Positions 10,429 through 21,757 of a stretch of 64,000 nt of DNA are shown in pieces. The notes beneath the pieces are model-generated. The model was given only the letters and a program-made list of their open reading frames with translations. It was not told the origin of the DNA and searched no databases. The translations under genes were made by a program, and so were the position numbers. Source of the stretch: Maylandia zebra (taxonomy: Eukaryota > Chordata > Actinopteri > Cichliformes > Cichlidae); assembly GCF_041146795.1 (NCBI RefSeq), contig NC_135177.1:6874560-6938559 (forward strand), in the 5' to 3' direction. Numbering within the stretch: position 1 is the first letter of the stretch; each line of letters begins with the position of its first letter.

Positions 10429-13400
10429 TCATTGCCCTTCAGCTTCTGGTAAGGGCAGCAGTGCCCTGGAGGACAGCCTGTGGGGAAGAGGCTGCTGCTG
10501 AGGCTGAATGGGCTCAGTATCACAGTGCTCTATTAGGGAAGAAGGAGGCAGCAGGTGACCATACACAATACCCGCTCTAGGGGGGTCCAGAGGAGGAAAG
10601 AAATACCTGAAGTAAGAAAAAGAAGGAGGAGGAGACAAAGACGGCAAATACGTGGACGGAAAGAAAAGACAACAAAGGGAATACACAGAGGGTGAACAAA
10701 TAAAAGGAAGCAAAAAAAAGAGAAATTAAAAGGAGAAGGATGCATGTTTGGTCCAGACACTAAAAAGGTAAGAGGGAAGACAGTGACATTTAAAAAAAAA
10801 GAAAGAAAAAAAAAGGTTTAAGCACAAAAAGAAAGGAATCAATGTTTTGCAAGGTTCATGCCAGATTTGTTGCAAAAAATTAAAGTTTCAATCAGTAATA
10901 CCCAAGTATCCATTTGTGAAATGTGTTACAGAGTCTTACATTTTAAATATGGGCAAGTGGGAGCTGATGCACAAGACACATTAGTAATATGCGGGTGGCT
11001 GGTATATCTTTGGAGAGGTCAGCTGCCGCAGGGGAGGAGCAAAGGGAGCTCTCTTGCCAATCCTGCATGCAATAAGCAGTACAACAGCACATTACTTCAA
11101 ACAAAGCTCACTTCACACTTGTTTCTGATACATGAAAAATTCCACACGCCGCTCTGCAAACGCCTAAATTCAACTGAACTGAGTTAACTGGCTTACAATA
11201 CACAGATATTGTGTTACTCGGGTTAGAGGGGAATCACAAGTTGAGTCAAAAACACGTACGTACAAATTTTTGTTAGGTCTGAGGTTATGGTGGAGTTGAA
11301 CATAAATACAGCCACACTCTGAGCTTAGACACAATTTATTTATCGTTCAAATTTTCCTGGTGCTTCATGTGCGAATGAGGGGGGAACAATGAAGGCTAAA
11401 AACAAGAACAGCTGCTGAGCCAGCAGACCAAATATGGTTTCAATAGGAAGTAATAACAGGTGTGGATACATTTCATTTGTATAAAAAGAGGAATGTGTTA
11501 TCACTCCATTCAAGGCTCGCAGTGGCTGTATTCACACTCGTTCTGTGTGTGTGTTTACACTCTGTTAATACGGCTCATTCAAGCTGTCCTTTCTGCTCAG
11601 CAAAGAGTTTGGCACTACTTGTTCAAGGATACATTCAAATCCAAAAGAGAAAAATAAGGAGAAAATATTCAGGATGCATTCATATATTGGCCAAATGCCT
11701 GTATCAGGTGATATCAGCATGTCTGTTAATATAAGATGGTACTTATCAACATCAGCAGCTGATATTCATTTTGTGTTGGTTAAAAAGTCCAGGCAGAACT
11801 AATGGGAGGAATAAATAACAAAAACAGTCAAAAGACTGACATTTGCTATCGGCTCAGAACCTAATGATCACAAAATTCCTGCTCCACTTCAGTTTAATCA
11901 TGATGTCAAATGTTGAGACTTCTGACTGAAGCTGATCAAATTCATTTACAGAATACAACCTAATAGCACAATGTTTCTGTTCTGTATCCCAAAATAGCTC
12001 TAGAAATTGAAAGAACGGCCACGTATCAAACTCATATAAACACATTTATTTTCCTTTTATATATTAAGAAAACAGTTAGTCCTTGCACTCACGGTGCAAA
12101 GTGGAACCATTCTTATTACATGCATCAGTATAAATTGAGAGGAAGTCACCACCACAACACATCTGGCTCCACAGGTACAATGTAGATAACCTGTGTGGTG
12201 AAAACCAGAAGCCAAGCTCTTTGCATGAGTGCAGCACAGGATCAGTGCGAGTCCAACACGCTTGTCAGTAAGCAGCTGTACTCCCAGTCAGGGTGAGGCG
12301 TTAAAAAAAACCAAAGTTGTCAGTTCTGACTGGCTTGGGCAGGGCTGGGTGAGTGGCGTCAGACGCGCCACGCCACCTACCTTCCTGCAGACATCCCGTT
12401 CAGCGCATTCTGGGAAGACTGAACAGAGGAACCCAGCACAGTACTCATGGCTGAGGGCTGACCGGATGAACCTGTAAGTGGGCTTCCATCTCCCTTCAGG
12501 ATGCCGGTGCACTTCCAGTTGTCCATGTAGTTAGCTGCACAGAGACAGAAGGAAAAGTCGGCATTTATTTCGTACACAAAGGAGAAGGGGGACAATCTGA
12601 CAGCTGAACTTTTCACCGTCATGGGATATTCAAGTGGGGCTCTTTTCTCCACTTGAATATCTGGTGTTCCTCCAGACCAGTGCATTTTGCTGAAGCACAC
12701 AAATCATTTGATAATCTACTTGTTGCTATGAACACAGTTACTGCACAACCATTTATTGTGAAGGGATTTATCAGCTTTAGCACTTTGAGAATCAGAATCA
12801 GAAAGGGGTTTATTGCCAAATGTTGAGCAGGTTTACAACATTAGGAAATTGCTGCGGTGCTTCAGTGCAAACATAGTGTCATAAATAGCACTTAAATAGA
12901 CATGAAAAAATAAAAGTAGGGATAAGAATTAAAAGTGCTACGTAGAAAGATATGTGCATGAGCTATACATGAGATATATACATGAGAATAAGAATTAAGA
13001 GTGCTACGTTGAAAGATATATACATGAGTGCAGGTGGTGATCAGTGCCAAACATAGAATGATGCAGTGACACAGCGTAGGGTCATGTGTTAGTAGCGGGA
13101 ACAGTCATATGGTTATTGTTCATGTGTCCAACAGCAGAGGGGAAGAAACTGTTCTTGTGGCGAGAGGTTCTGGTGCGAATGGACCGGAGCCTCCTGCCTG
13201 AGGGGAGCAGGTCAAACAGACTGTGTCCAGGGTGAGAAGGGTCAGCTGAGATCCGAGCTGCACGCCGCAATGTCCTGGAGGTGTACAGATCCTGCAGAGA
13301 TGGGAGTCTGCAGCCAATCACCTTCTCAGCAGAGCGCACAACACGCTGCAGTCTCTGTTTGTCCCTGATAGTGGCTCCAGCGTACCACACGGTGATGGAG

Positions 13401-16400
13401 GAGGTGAGGATGGACTCGATGATTGCAGTGTAGAACTGCATCATCGTCCGTGTTGGCAGGTTGAATTTCTTCAGCTGCCTCAGGAAGTACATCCTCTGCT
13501 GGGCTTTCTTGATGACGGAGGTGATGGTGGGCTCCCACTTCAGGTCCTGGGTGATGGTGGTACCCAGGAAGCGGAATGAGTCCACAGAGGTGATGGGGGT
13601 GTCAGTCAGGATGATGGGGGGGAGTGGGGCTGTGTGCTTCCTGAAGTCCACAATAATCTCCACTGTCTTCTGGGCATTCAGCACCAGGTTGTTGTGGCTG
13701 CACCAGGACACCAGACGTTCAACCTCCCTCCTGTAGGCAGACTCATCCCCGTCCGAGATGAGTCCAATAACGGTGGTGTCATCTGCAAACTTGATTAGCT
13801 TGACAGACTGGTGGGTGGAGGTGCAGCAGTTGGTGTACAGGGAGAAGAGCAGAGGAGAAAGAACACAGCCCTGAGGGGAGCCGGTGCTGATGGTCCGGGA
13901 GTCCGAGACATTCTTTCCCAGCCTCACATGCTGCTTCCTGTCCGTCAGGAAGTCAGTGATCCACCGGCAGATGGGGTCAGGCACATTCATCTGGGAAAGC
14001 TTGTCTCAGAGATGGTCTGGAAGGATGGTGTTGAAGGCAGAGCTGAAGTCCACAAACAGGATCCTGGCGGTGGATCACCATGTTGATGGTGTCGTCTACA
14101 GACCTGTTGGCTCTATATGCAAACTGCAGGGGGTCCAGGAGGGGGGCCGTGAGGGTCCTGAGATGGGAGAGAACTAGGCGCTCAAAAGACTTCATGACCA
14201 CAGATGTCAGAGCCACGGGTCTGTAGTCATTTAGTCCAGTGATCCTAGGTTTCTTGGGGACAGGGATTATGGTGGAGGACTTGAAGCAGGCAGGCACATG
14301 ACATGCCTGCAGTGAGGAGTTGAAAATGCCAGAAAACACTGGGGCCAGCTCGTTTGCACAGTGTCTGAGGGTGGCAGGAGACACACCGTCTGGGCCGGGA
14401 GCTTTCCGAGCATTCAGGTTCTTAAACTGCTTCCTCACATCTGCTTCATGAATATGAAGAGTTGTGGTGGGAGGAGGTGGTGTGAAATCCTCTTTTGTGT
14501 GGGGTGAGGAGGGGGGTGTTGTAGGTGAACAGTTTGAAGGTGGTGATGGCTCTATGTAGGGGGGAGAGGTGGGGGAATTAGTGTCCAAAGTGCCTCTATT
14601 GTTGGGGCCGTTGGAGGTGTGAAGGCTGCCTGATGGCTCGTCAAAACGGCAGTAAAAGTCGTTAAGGGTGTTGGCTAAGAGCAAGTCATCAGTGGAGTGG
14701 GGGGTTTTAGGCTTGTAGTTGGTGATATTCCTAAAACCTTTCCACACAGAGGCCGAGTCATTCTCTGAGATCTGCTGCTGCATCTTCTCAGAGTGCTGAT
14801 GTTTAGCAATGTCCACTTCTTTAGTGAACCTGTACTTGGCCTCTCTGTAGCAGTCCCTGTCTCCGCTTCTGAACGCCTTTCTCTCATTCCTTTCAGATTT
14901 TTGAAGCCCTCCCATATCTGTGTCAGTGTAAAAACTATCACAAAACCAGTGTGTAATGCTGGCTCAGCAACAAACACCATTTAACAGACATGGACTCGGA
15001 GGTAGCACTTAACAGCTTCAAAAACATATTTCTCAGAAAAGGAGAGCAGGATGTGGAGACAAAGCAGAGGTAAATTCTTTAATGCTGACAGACTGCTAAC
15101 TCTGTGACTATACTTGCGTATCAACAGATGTACTATATGCACGGAGTTTGTAAAAATTGACACTGCTATTTAGCCCAACTTTTAAGACATGCATTTCATA
15201 ACAAAATAAAATGAAATTTTTTAACCTGGAAAAGAGAAGCTATGGTTTTTCCTGCTGCTGATACAAACTGCATCACACAAACAAAGAGGTAAGCTCGGTC
15301 AGGATGCTTGGTTATGAGTATAGAAACAAAGTCTGCTACAGCGCAAACAAACTGTTAAGATCTTTTAAAATTGGTTTTTAAAACCAAATAAAAAATAAAA
15401 TAATCGTTCCCTGACTCCACCAGGCTGAATACTCGGGAGTGTGAGTGTGTATGCAGATGTTGGAAAAAAAGATAGAAGCACTGTATGAATGTGTGTTTTG
15501 GTGAAGCACTTTGAATTATAAACCAAGTAGAAAGATGCTATACAAGTATCAGTCCATTTACCAGTATATAGACACACCTGAATAAGACCCAACTATGGAT
15601 CAAGGTAGATCAAACATCCAGGTAACGCCCAAAGTTACAGACACTACAGCATCCCATCTATCCAATATTTTTCAAACAAGAAGCAACTTCATATAAACTT
15701 ATGGACCACTTCCAAATGATCTGGTGTGGAATGACTTGAATAACTGCACAATTTAACCTATGACTAAATCAATATTCCTAGTATTAATAGCAGCAACTGC
15801 TGCTACACAGCTACAAAGCCTGAAGCTTGGTAGGAGGGCAAAGGTTTCCTAACTGGAGGACATAATGGTTGCCAGTATCAGTCTGCTTGATTACTGGAAT
15901 CAATACTCTGAAAACAGACACAGTGGTTAACCTGATTACAACATGTATTCACAAGTAGGTATTTGCACCTCGGACAGTAGAGAATAAAAAAAAGTTGTTG
16001 TGGTTTGATGAGAACCTGTGCAAAAACGTCAGCTTTCTTTACACAGTTGAACCAACAAATCCTTTATTCTGGAAATGACCAATGCCAACTATGAGTGAAC
16101 AAAAGTCATTCAATGCCCAGTGAAAAGTACTATTCACTGAACAGCCACATTAAACAGCTTTTATTAAAGTTGTCACTGAAGTAAAAGGAAGACAAACAAG
16201 CAGTTGTTAAGAGCCCCCTCACCTTTCCAGAGGCGCACACAGCCATCATCCCCAGAGGAGGCCAGCAGGGTGCTGGTGATATTCCAGCTCACACGCCACA
16301 CCTGGGAGTTATGGTTGTCAAACTGAGCCACAATCTGCACCTCAAATTTGGTGGGTCCTGTGGACGTGCTCTCCTTCCTGTCAGGAGCACACAAGAAACA

Positions 16401-19400
16401 GGAAATTGAATATTTATTTTGCATTATCTTAAAAAGAGAACATCTGCTCAGGAACTGCATGCAGGGCTTCAGTGCAGTATTTGTATGACTCCACCAGTTT
16501 CTGTGCATTGTGGCCTTCTATAAGACAGAGTGCAAACACTCACCTCATCGGAACTAGCTTAAATATTCGAACATCTTTTGTTGCAATGGCGAGCACGTGG
16601 AAAGATCTTCCCAAGTTTGGAGCAAACGCGATGTCATGAACCGCATCAGTGACCGTCATGAGTGTCTCTGCTTTGGCATATTTCCTTTTAAACAGATAAA
16701 TATTAAAATCTGTCATTTATTTTGGTATGTCTTCATAATTCAATGGTTAGTGCATCACTAATAACAGGGTTCATACACATTTTTCAGGGTCAAATTCAAG
16801 GTCAATTTTCAAGCTTTTCCAGCACATTACCAAAATAGAAGAAAGCATGTTTCACTTTGCATCACCTCAGTAAGACCTTGCAAAAATGTAAACAAATCAT
16901 CTTAGGTCGACTTAAATGTCTTTTGTCCCCCTTTTGTTAAAAGAGAAAAATGCAGCACACAAAAATAGTGAAAAAGGAAACGGTTGCCTTACATGCATAT
17001 AGTGCACAAACTCAAAAAACACATTCCTCTTAAAAATTAAGATGTGCAAATGTGAACAAATCAACTTGTTCGAGATCTTCATCTCCACTGTAAATAAACA
17101 ACAACCCAGAAAACAAGAAAACTGCACCAAATGTTTGTTTGTTTTTTTGTTCTTTTTAACTAGTTAAGCACCCCTTTTTCCTTATGTAGGGGTGAGAAAC
17201 AGCAAGTTTTAGTTCATTTCAGCAGCATCTGTGTTTGCAGCCTACAAACGTTCACCACAGAAACATTTGGAAAGCTTTTCAAAGTCATCGTATTGAAACT
17301 CCAACATGTTTCCAAGAAAAAGAACAACCAATTCAAAAAGATTACGCCGCCCCTCCTTCCTGGCGTGGCCGGCCAATTTCCCCAAATGGCGTGTCATCCT
17401 TCCAAAGGGCGTTAGAGGAGAGTAGGAATGAAAACTACCTTCTCCAGAAAAAAATGCAACAAATTGAAGAAGAGAAACTTCAACTGGAGAACAAGTGTAG
17501 ACGAATGGAAGCCCAAAGTAAAGAGCTGGAAGACAGACAACAGCGCCAGCCGGACATAAAAATTATTAATGAGGGCTGGGGAATCAAGTTTGTTCAAACC
17601 CGAGAGCAGATTGTGCACCTCATTAAAGAAAACAGACAAAAGAGTGCAGAACTAAAAGAAATGACCAACCAGCTCCAAGACAATAAAACGATGACTGATA
17701 AGATACAATGGGATCTCCAATACATGGAGCGAAGCAATCAGCTCCTCCAAAGACAGCTCCATGAAGCTGTGGAAGAAAAGAAAGAATTCCTCCAACAGAA
17801 GGAAGAGCATGACAAAAAGCAAAGAGACATGCAGCACAAACTGAAGAGCATGCAGGAAAAATACCGAATGCTGAAAGAAAGCCTGGATGAAACACTGCGC
17901 CAAAATAAAGACCTTCTTCAACAGAAAGAGCAACAACAAGAAAGACTGAAAGAAGGAAAGCGTATCGTCCAAGACTTTGAGTCTAAAAATCTAAAACTGC
18001 AAGAGTTTTGTAATCAGCTGGAGGACAAAGCAACTAAAGTGGAAGAAGAAAAGGACAAACTGGAGAAACGCTGCTCACAGATGCAGCAAAGGATCGAGCA
18101 AAATGCGAGAAACAACTCAGAGCTCGTTAAGGGGATTTTGGTGGAATATAATAACTTGAAGCGTGAAAACACTCAAATGCAGGCACAAAAACAACAACAA
18201 GACAAAATACATGAAGACCTGCAGCTCACGCTCCAAGAAATCCAGAAAAGAAACGAGCAGTTAGAAGACAAGCACAAAGAAGTGCAACAGAGAAATGCAG
18301 ACATGCACAAGGACAAGCTGATACAGGAGGCAACATCCAAACAACTCCAAGACAAGCTTGAAGAACAACAAGCAACATTAGAAGAGGTGGAACAAAGATG
18401 TGAGAGACTTGAAAAGCAAAACACAGAAACAATTGATGAGTTGAGAAATCTCATCCTGGAGAAAAAAAGCGCTCGTGGAAAAGTGCCTGAAAAAAAAGAA
18501 AAAATGGTTCCACTTGTTCCGGAGGAGAGACGCTACTGCTTCCTCACCTGATGTAGCCTCGTCTTGCTCCACCTCTGTTAACCCCCCCCCAACCAGTCCC
18601 GGCAGTTGACTGTCCCCTCCTGAGCCTGGTTCTGCCGGAGGTTTCTGCCCATTTAAAGGCAGTTTTTCCTCCCCACTGTCGCCAAGTGCTTGCTCAGAGG
18701 CGATTGTTGGGGTTTTCTCTCCTCTACCTTGTTTCTTCATTTACTTGCTTAACTTTTTGTTCAACTTATCTAAATAATAAACCATTTGAATTTATCCTTT
18801 GAGTATTTTTCATCTCATCTTTACAGAATTTTTCCAAAACATTTTCAAACATTCAGATCGGTCTTTTATTTTCTTCTTGAAACCTCATAATGAATACCCA
18901 CCGTGTGTTTTCGTTGTACTCGTAGATCTGAACCTTCCCACCGTATGTTACGTTGCTGTCGTCACTCCCCACAGCAAACATGGGAGGATGGGCACGTGAG
19001 CTGTTTGTAGGAAACAACGCGTGGTTACACCAGCAGACTGTTATCAGCATGGTGTTACATACACATGAAAAAGTCAAGTGATACTTGCATAGCATTATTC
19101 ATGATGTTGTCATACCTGCATGTCTATAAGTCACATTAAGTTTAGCTGTAAGCTGTTTTATTGAAAGAATTAGCGGTAGTAATTGTGTTATTTCATAAGC
19201 ACAATAACTGAAAATGTGTTCTAACACAGCGGTCCCCAACCTTTTTTGCACGACGGACCGGTTTATGCCCAACATTATTTTCACGGACCGGCCTTTAAGG
19301 TGTCGCAGATAAATACAACAAAATAAAACTAGTACCGGTACCGAAAAAAAGAAGATTTATTCATAACACACTCGAAAAGACCCAGGAAAACCGAGTTAAC

Positions 19401-20790
19401 GATAAAAACGATAACAAAATAACGCTGAAAACCGATAAAAACCCTGAAAACCATACATTTAACACCTGAGCCTCAACTCTCACGGCCCGTTACCAAACGA
19501 CTCACGGACTGGTACTGGTCCGAGGGTACCGCTGTTCTAACATATGCAAGCAAATAATATAAAAGCACTACAGCTGCTCTCTACATTTGAATCTCATCTT
19601 GGTTCCTTACACAAAGTAAACCGGCAGTCTAACCTGGAGGGGTTCCACGAGATGCAGCTGCAGCTGAGCTTGCAGGAGATCTCATGCTGCAGGGACCACT
19701 GACTCAGGTTCATCACATCGGGAGCCTCGTAGATCCTCACCACCCCATCCGCAGAGCAGGTGGTCAGCATAAGACCCATGTGTTTAGGAGCAAACTTCAC
19801 ATCGGTCACTGACGTTCTACTGTCCACTAGCGTGGTTCTCTTAATCTAAAAAAGCCCAACATGAAACACTCAGGTGAAATCTAACAAACAGTTATGTTAA
19901 ATGGGAAATGTAATGCAAGTGTACTAACCCAGTGGCTCAGTCCTCTCTGCTTGTCATTGGACTCTCCTACGATCTCCTCCCAAACAGCAGCTGTTCTGTC
20001 AAAGGAGCAAGAAGCTAGAACCTGTCCAAACTCTGGATGCGCCCAGGTCACTCGCCACACTGATCCACTGTGTGTCTGCACATAACAGCATTCATCTATT
20101 AACTCCATCGATACTTTGAATTTCATGCTGTGTTCATACTCAAAAACACAAACATAAAGTAATAAATAAAAAAGAAAAGGAAATTATGGTGGTTTACCTT
20201 CCAGCTGGCTGTGCAGTGCCACTCTCCGTTCTCACTTTTGTCCCAGACCTGAGTGGAATAAAATCACAACCTTGAATACTCCTCACGTGTCTGTGCACAA
20301 TTATCACCGGTTTTGCACTGACATTTGTATGTACGTCCTTTATTATGTCGTCACATAATAAACACTACATCGATAGCTCTGTCGGAAAACTGCAGTGCTT
20401 AACTACACTACTATGCTATAGAGCTTATCTGTGGCCAGCCTAGCTCGTGTGCTACAAGCACCAGAGCTAACAGACTAGCATATTAAACTGAGATAATTTC
20501 CCTCGAGTGTAAGAACCAGCGGAAGTTTTCTCAAACAACCTCATCGTCTGTCAACGACTGCAGGAAAACGAGTCAGTAATTTCAGTATGTAAGGTGAGAG
20601 TGTCGGTAATGTGGGCAAGGCTATCCTGCTAGCTATAACGGCTAATGCTAACATTAGCAAACTATGATGTACAGCTCACCTTGACACTTTGGTCGCTGGA
20701 GCAAGTCGCCATCCTCCGGCCGTGAAAATCATACGATACGTCATGAATTAGATCTTTATGATCTGCCGCGATACTACGCGCAACAAACAT
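10429..20790 (-). CDS. seh1l: Nucleoporin SEH1, 415 aa, complete (9 exons)
   Basis: SEH1 is a WD40 beta-propeller of the Nup107-160 (Y) complex of the nuclear pore and kinetochore, and of GATOR2, which signals amino-acid supply to mTORC1. Coding exons on the minus strand: 20680-20790, 20198-20248, 19929-20075, 19634-19845, 18902-19000, 16544-16684, 16223-16377, 12381-12534, 10429-10606. They total 1248 bp and all phases join. The product starts [20 protein letters not shown] and keeps the blocks [30 protein letters not shown] and [20 protein letters not shown], nearly identical to human. The last exon (from [12 protein letters not shown] to LPEAEGQ) matches the long human isoform (421 aa); the short isoform ending KHS is not apparent. 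Introns hold a LINE (12.8-14.9 kb), the coiled-coil element and a hAT MITE. A GCGCATGC NRF1-like word lies about 130 bp upstream of the ATG. Head-to-head with ptpn2. Confidence 0.97.
12788..14935 (-). mobile_element. 5'-truncated non-LTR LINE (Jockey/L2/CR1-like group)
   Basis: The minus strand encodes a reverse transcriptase without its endonuclease half. The 3' end (12788-12820) is a short repeat of ttctga following aataaacccc, typical of a fish LINE tail. It lies in the seh1l intron between exons 16223-16377 and 12381-12534, in sense orientation. The exact clade (Rex1, L2 or CR1) cannot be settled by eye. No target-site duplication was found. Confidence 0.85.
13082..14915 (-). pseudogene. 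Broken LINE reverse transcriptase ORF
   Basis: Two overlapping frames make up one RT. Segment 14915-13977 has the N-terminal part ([67 protein letters not shown]). Segment 13990-13082 has [20 protein letters not shown], the catalytic FADD (13778-13789) and a C-terminal region rich in Arg. Between them the [16 protein letters not shown] block lies in a shifted frame and is followed by an in-frame TGA (about 14007), consistent with CGA to TGA decay. So it has one frameshift near 14060 and one nonsense change, and is not functional. Confidence 0.88.
15430..15565 (+). repeat. L2-type LINE/SINE 3' tail
   Basis: Contains gtgaagcactttgaattata, then aagtagaaagatgctataca and agtccatttacc. This is a decayed version of the common fish tail 'aaagcgctatataaatacagtccatttacca'. 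Intronic in seh1l. Confidence 0.6.
16762..16870. repeat. Interspersed repeat fragment, family uncertain
   Basis: The words cagggttcatacacattttt and caaattcaaggtcaattttc recur in many fish genomes as part of a repeat whose class I cannot assign. It lies in the seh1l intron just upstream of the coiled-coil element. Confidence 0.35.
17150..18890 (+). mobile_element. Full-length copy (copy 2) of unnamed coiled-coil-ORF element
   Basis: The right end is fixed at 18890 by comparison with copy 1 (end at 723). The left end is not defined and lies somewhere in about 17100-17230. Inside is one long intronless ORF (17235-18551), then a 3' region with a block (about 18619-18720) that resembles the conserved 3' module of teleost L2-type LINEs (gagcctggttctgccggagg, cactgtcgccaagtgcttgc), AATAAA at 18777-18782, and 108 bases to the end with no poly(A). 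No inverted repeats or target duplication were found by eye. It is antisense to seh1l, and its 3' end is 11 bp from the splice donor of the exon at 18902-19000. Confidence 0.65.
17235..18551 (+). CDS. Intronless 438-aa coiled-coil protein of unknown function
   Basis: An uninterrupted ORF of 438 codons inside a seh1l intron, on the opposite strand. Residues about 1-55 are not helical-looking (Pro/Arg-rich, [16 protein letters not shown]). From about residue 60 to 415 it is continuous Glu/Gln/Lys-rich heptad-like sequence with no proline, a long coiled coil. A repeated theme, LxxxLxxxxxxxxQKxE or similar, suggests internal expansion. There is no signal peptide, membrane segment or enzyme motif. 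The C-terminus ([20 protein letters not shown]) depends on a 7-A run at 18463-18469; copy 1 has 8 A. The ATG used is the first in frame. Weak similarity to golgins, trichohyalin or other coiled coils would be expected from composition alone and should not be taken as homology. The long open frame argues for recent origin or selection. Confidence 0.6.
   Translation: MQPTNVHHRNIWKAFQSHRIETPTCFQEKEQPIQKDYAAPPSWRGRPISPNGVSSFQRALEESRNENYLLQKKMQQIEEEKLQLENKCRRMEAQSKELEDRQQRQPDIKIINEGWGIKFVQTREQIVHLIKENRQKSAELKEMTNQLQDNKTMTDKIQWDLQYMERSNQLLQRQLHEAVEEKKEFLQQKEEHDKKQRDMQHKLKSMQEKYRMLKESLDETLRQNKDLLQQKEQQQERLKEGKRIVQDFESKNLKLQEFCNQLEDKATKVEEEKDKLEKRCSQMQQRIEQNARNNSELVKGILVEYNNLKRENTQMQAQKQQQDKIHEDLQLTLQEIQKRNEQLEDKHKEVQQRNADMHKDKLIQEATSKQLQDKLEEQQATLEEVEQRCERLEKQNTETIDELRNLILEKKSARGKVPEKKEKMVPLVPEERRYCFLT
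19227..19534. mobile_element. hAT MITE, 308 bp, TSD TTCTAACA
   Basis: Starts CAGCGGTCCCCAACC and ends GGGTACCGCTG (inverted ends CAGCGGT.CCC). It is bounded by the exact 8-bp repeat TTCTAACA at 19219-19226 and 19535-19542. It is rich in accggt words and has no ORF. It lies in the seh1l intron between exons 19634-19845 and 18902-19000. A fragment of the same family, inverted, occurs at about 37222-37306. Confidence 0.92.
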
Positions 20791-21471
20791 GATGACAACT
20801 ATGTACCGGCAGCTCTAGCTGGGACGATTAGCTGGCAGGCCTGTCATGTGTCTACTTGTGCTGTTTATTTGGCGGTAATGTGATTGTGTGTAGTACAAGC
20901 TATTGACCACACGGCGGCGCATGCACACAAATTTTAAGCAGCTCAATGCGACTTTGGGGTTCTTTATAAGAAGATAAAATATAACGAAAGTTATTCGGTG
21001 AAAAAGTGCTACAGCCAGAGTTACTTTGAACAGACAGATTAATAGGTTTATTAATACACAACTGCCAAAATAAATATAGTATGTAATATACTGTCAAAGT
21101 TACCTCTTGCGCGGTTGCCAGGTTTGATCCAACTGACAGTTTTTTTTCTTCGCTAACTTTATTACTAAAAGTTAATTTCAAGTAACAATATTTAAACAGA
21201 TTTGTGCAAATGAATTTTGTAAAGGCAAAAAAATAATAGTACTTAAAACATTCAGTAGATTTATTGTGAAAGAACTTTTATGGGTTCAATAAGATTATTG
21301 CATTAATTAATTAAATTAATGCATTCATTGAAATACTGCAATATACCTTGTTTTTTTGTTTTGTTTATTTGCTGAATAGAACACTGAGCTAAGTGTCAGT
21401 ATCCTTTCTTGTGTTTTTTATTTTATATTAATGTTAATATCAGATTTTTGTAGTTTAGTGTCCAGAGGATT

Positions 21472-21534
<63 letters not shown>

Positions 21535-21757
21535 GGAAGGCCGTGATGAACGCATATCTGGCAACCCGGGTCAGTCAACGTGCAGGCAGGCAGCAAGCAA
21601 GCAGTATTGTGCCGGAGCAGCAGACTCCCCGCAGGGATTCCTAGGGTTACACACACCGCTGTTTAGATGGCTGACAGAAAGGAGTAAGTTGGTGAACGGT
21701 GCTGAAAACACTCTGAGATTATTCCGGCAAGTGTCTGGGTTCACTAACTACAACACA
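20791..21757. promoter_or_regulatory. Divergent promoter region of seh1l (-) and ptpn2 (+)
   Basis: The two start codons are 967 bp apart on opposite strands. Near seh1l lies the NRF1-like GGCGCATGCAC (about 20917). A long TG run (21476-21531) lies about 230 bp before the ptpn2 ATG. Both 5' UTRs must lie here. TATA boxes are not evident. Whether one bidirectional or two separate promoters operate is inference. Confidence 0.6.
21476..21531. repeat. (TG)n microsatellite in ptpn2 upstream region
   Basis: About 28 uninterrupted TG units. Confidence 0.97.

Noticed and set aside
10429..10760. Larger ORF extending upstream of the last seh1l exon
   Set aside because: Only the part from 10606 down matches SEH1L; the rest is the polypyrimidine tract and intron.
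17623..17972. Long Cys/Phe/Leu-rich minus-strand ORFs opposite the coiled coil
   Set aside because: They are antisense shadows of Glu/Gln/Lys codons and would be expected from the composition.
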